IMG/VR virus record: IMGVR_UViG_3300042887_002465
Location: 1 to 47,341 of that record
Length of the DNA stretch: 47,341 nucleotides
Direction: 5' to 3' (one strand)
Origin: a virus
The first letter of the stretch is position 1. Each line of letters begins with the position of its first letter. The position numbers were made by a program, and so were the translations under genes. Below the pieces are notes generated by a model. That model saw nothing but the letters and a program-made list of their open reading frames with translations, had not been told where the DNA came from and made no database searches. Of this stretch, positions 46,012 through 47,341 are shown piece after piece.

Positions 46012-46707
46012 CTATGACAATCCAAATCTAGTTTTTGTAGCGTTGTAGTTTTGTGTTATTTCTTGTTGGGAGAGTGCTCTGTTGTACATCCTATAACTAG
46101 CTATACTACCTGTAAAGAAACAATTAATATTATTATTATCTCGGCCTAAGTTCCAAGTGTTTGTAGGCCATACTGTATCTCCTAGCCAAGTTAAACTTCT
46201 TGATGCTTTTAATTCACCATTTAGATAAATGTAAGAGTTTGTAGGAGTACCTTGAAATACTATATTATTCCAAGAACTATCATCTCTAAAATTAGAAGTG
46301 TGGGTGTATGATAAATATTGAAATGAAGAGCCTGAGGATAGTCCAAATTGTATGTTATTGGTTGAGTTAAAATTTGCTCTAATTCCGTATGTAAATCCAA
46401 ATAAACCCGGGATAGTACCTGTAGTAGGAACAGTGCCTTTGCTTTGAAACCATAAGTCAATTGTAAGATTAGTTAAAGGAAAAAAGGTATTTCCTGTGCC
46501 AAAGTTAATAGTATCATTTACACCATCAAAGTCAAATACTCCATTATTAGCAGATCCAAATGTTACTCCAGATAGAGATCCAGTTTTATTATTCCCACTT
46601 AAATCTCTCCATGTCGTACTCCCACTAACATAACTTTTTGTGTTACCAGCATCTAATGCTAATACTAATCCATTAGTAACAATACTATTTCTTGTGTTTA
46701 CAGCCAT
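46012..46707 (-). CDS. LamG/concanavalin A-like lectin-type adhesin 1
   Basis: The 231-residue protein starts MAVNTRNSIVTNGLVLALDAG, has WRDLSGNNKTGSLSGVTF and FDFDGVNDTINFG (the LamG/ConA-like start), then LTIDLWFQSKG, NIVFQGTPTNSYIYLNGELKASR and the closing GSIASYRMYNRALSQQEITQNYNATKTRFGLS. This is the standard jelly-roll of laminin G-like domains, often used for glycan binding at fibre tips. The C-terminal tail is nearly identical to that of the adjacent gene (see findings). A tail or capsid decoration role is likely. Confidence 0.8.
   Translation of the reverse strand: MAVNTRNSIVTNGLVLALDAGNTKSYVSGSTTWRDLSGNNKTGSLSGVTFGSANNGVFDFDGVNDTINFGTGNTFFPLTNLTIDLWFQSKGTVPTTGTIPGLFGFTYGIRANFNSTNNIQFGLSSGSSFQYLSYTHTSNFRDDSSWNNIVFQGTPTNSYIYLNGELKASRSLTWLGDTVWPTNTWNLGRDNNNINCFFTGSIASYRMYNRALSQQEITQNYNATKTRFGLS
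46019..46092 (-). repeat. C-terminal direct repeat of the two LamG genes (copy 2)
   Basis: This is the partner of 46716-46789 and could support recombination or adhesin swapping between the two genes. Confidence 0.8.
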
Positions 46708-46708
46708 A

Positions 46709-47341
46709 TTATGATAATCCGAATCGTGATTTGAGTGCGTTGTAGTTTTGGGTGATTTCTTGTTGAGAGAGTGCTCTGTTGTATATTTGAGTAAATCCTA
46801 TATTTCCGTTAAATCCTTGACTACCTAATGGAGATGTATAAGCTCCTATTGTAAATAATGATGTGGATCCGGATGCAGCATATATAGATGATGTATTATA
46901 TGTTCCATTAACATAACTACTAAAACTAGAGCTATCCCAAGTTAATGCAACATTATACCAAACTCCTGAAGGAGATGATCCTTTACCATGGGATACTCCT
47001 GGGTTACCACGGGTAAAACTAAATGCACCATCAAAACGATATATATAAAATCTATCTGAGTTAGTTCCAAAGGCTGCAAGTATATACCCGGCAGATGTAC
47101 CTATAGGGTACACCCACATATTAATTGTGCCTCCTAAATCTTGTAATATATTGCTATCAACTCTAGCATAACTACTTGTTCCATTAAATTGTAAAACACG
47201 ATTATTAGCCGATGGGAAAGTAGGAATACTTCCTGAGATACTAGAACTTGCTAGAGTCGCTGTATTGTTGTTCCCAGATAAATCAGACCATGTATTTCTT
47301 CTTCCATTTGTAGATGTACTTATAATGTATGGAGTAGCATA
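46709..47341 (-). CDS. LamG/concanavalin A-like lectin-type adhesin 2, truncated by the window edge
   Basis: The frame is open from base 47341 without a start, so the N-terminus is outside. It carries NTWSDLSGNNNTATLASSS, LQFNGTSSYARVDSNIL and INMWVYPIGTSAGY, then WYNVALTWDSSSFSSYVNGTYN and the closing IGFTQIYNRALSQQEITQNYN...RFGLS. An internal ATG at 47119 is not the real start because the LamG domain begins upstream. It is a paralogue of the protein encoded just downstream (1-base gap), and both probably belong to the adhesin set. Confidence 0.78.
   Translation of the reverse strand, partial: YATPYIISTSTNGRRNTWSDLSGNNNTATLASSSISGSIPTFPSANNRVLQFNGTSSYARVDSNILQDLGGTINMWVYPIGTSAGYILAAFGTNSDRFYIYRFDGAFSFTRGNPGVSHGKGSSPSGVWYNVALTWDSSSFSSYVNGTYNTSSIYAASGSTSLFTIGAYTSPLGSQGFNGNIGFTQIYNRALSQQEITQNYNALKSRFGLS
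46716..46789 (-). repeat. C-terminal direct repeat of the two LamG genes (copy 1)
   Basis: The coding strand for YNRALSQQEITQNYNA and the following residues is almost the same here and at 46019-46092, with only a few differences. The two copies lie at the 3' ends of adjacent genes. Confidence 0.8.

Noticed and set aside
1-47341. tRNA genes or an integrase/attachment site
   Set aside because: Gaps are short and none shows a cloverleaf with TTCRA arm, and no protein has a tyrosine or serine recombinase signature. I see no sign of lysogeny in this window, though a tRNA cannot be excluded without a search tool.

Overview
The window is a contiguous piece of a tailed (myovirus-type) phage genome. 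All supported genes lie on the minus strand, so transcription runs from high to low coordinates. The tail module (contractile sheath, tube, tape measure, gp26-like hub, gp53-like wedge protein), the UvsX/RecA, gp32-like SSB, DnaB-type helicase and RNase H set, and the class II ribonucleotide reductase suggest a large, distant T4-like virus. The base composition is AT-rich. Most start codons lack a Shine-Dalgarno sequence, and the promoter-like elements resemble the Bacteroidota form (TTG about 20 nt upstream of TAnnTTTG), so a Bacteroidota host is inferred. I saw no integrase, tRNA or CRISPR array, and no intergenic gap longer than 300 bases.

Layout from right to left (direction of transcription): 47341-40382 holds LamG-type adhesins, a 1260-residue repeat-rich fibre and small virion proteins. 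40315-37384 encodes tail sheath and tube. 37294-28024 encodes hub, a 59-residue protein, tape measure and baseplate proteins. 28011-21727 is the replication and recombination block: a second, divergent family A polymerase-like protein, SSB, RecA, RNase H and helicase. 21628-16372 has ribonucleotide reductase, a homing endonuclease, dUTPase, a Dps-like protein and an unknown 593-residue protein. 16303-10489 combines nucleotide metabolism with a 7-deazaguanine DNA modification set (QueD, QueE, FolE, a second PTPS-like protein and a DpdA-like transglycosylase). 10473-8857 is a run of four small proteins sharing one N-terminal leader. 8783-3791 has the main DNA polymerase, Hsp20, GroES, GroEL and a zinc ribbon protein. 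3716-1 has a Cas4-like nuclease, an M15 peptidase, a SLOG protein, a metallopeptidase, two small proteins and a truncated glycosyltransferase.

Two system-level signals stand out. First, at least six otherwise unrelated proteins begin with a shared leader of about 20 residues (core KLIREEV, ending in L-x-E or similar). It looks like a capsid-targeting and protease-cleavage signal of the T4 internal-protein kind, so these may be a set of co-packaged, injected proteins. Second, nine promoter-like elements have TTG exactly 20 nt from a TATATT-type box. In five of them the box is exactly 4 nt from the start codon, all at replication, repair or base-modification genes, which predicts leaderless early mRNAs. 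Several of these promoters borrow their TTG from the stem of the preceding gene's terminator. A second motif, TATTTATA without the TTG, sits mainly in front of virion genes and leader-bearing proteins and may be the late promoter.

Functional reading: FolE, QueD and QueE would make 7-carboxy-7-deazaguanine and the DpdA-like protein would put it into DNA. QueC is not visible here. RNR, dUTPase, the dCTP deaminase-like enzyme and a P-loop kinase supply nucleotides. The phage also carries its own chaperonin pair and a small heat shock protein. All assignments rest on motif recognition by eye; no database search was run.
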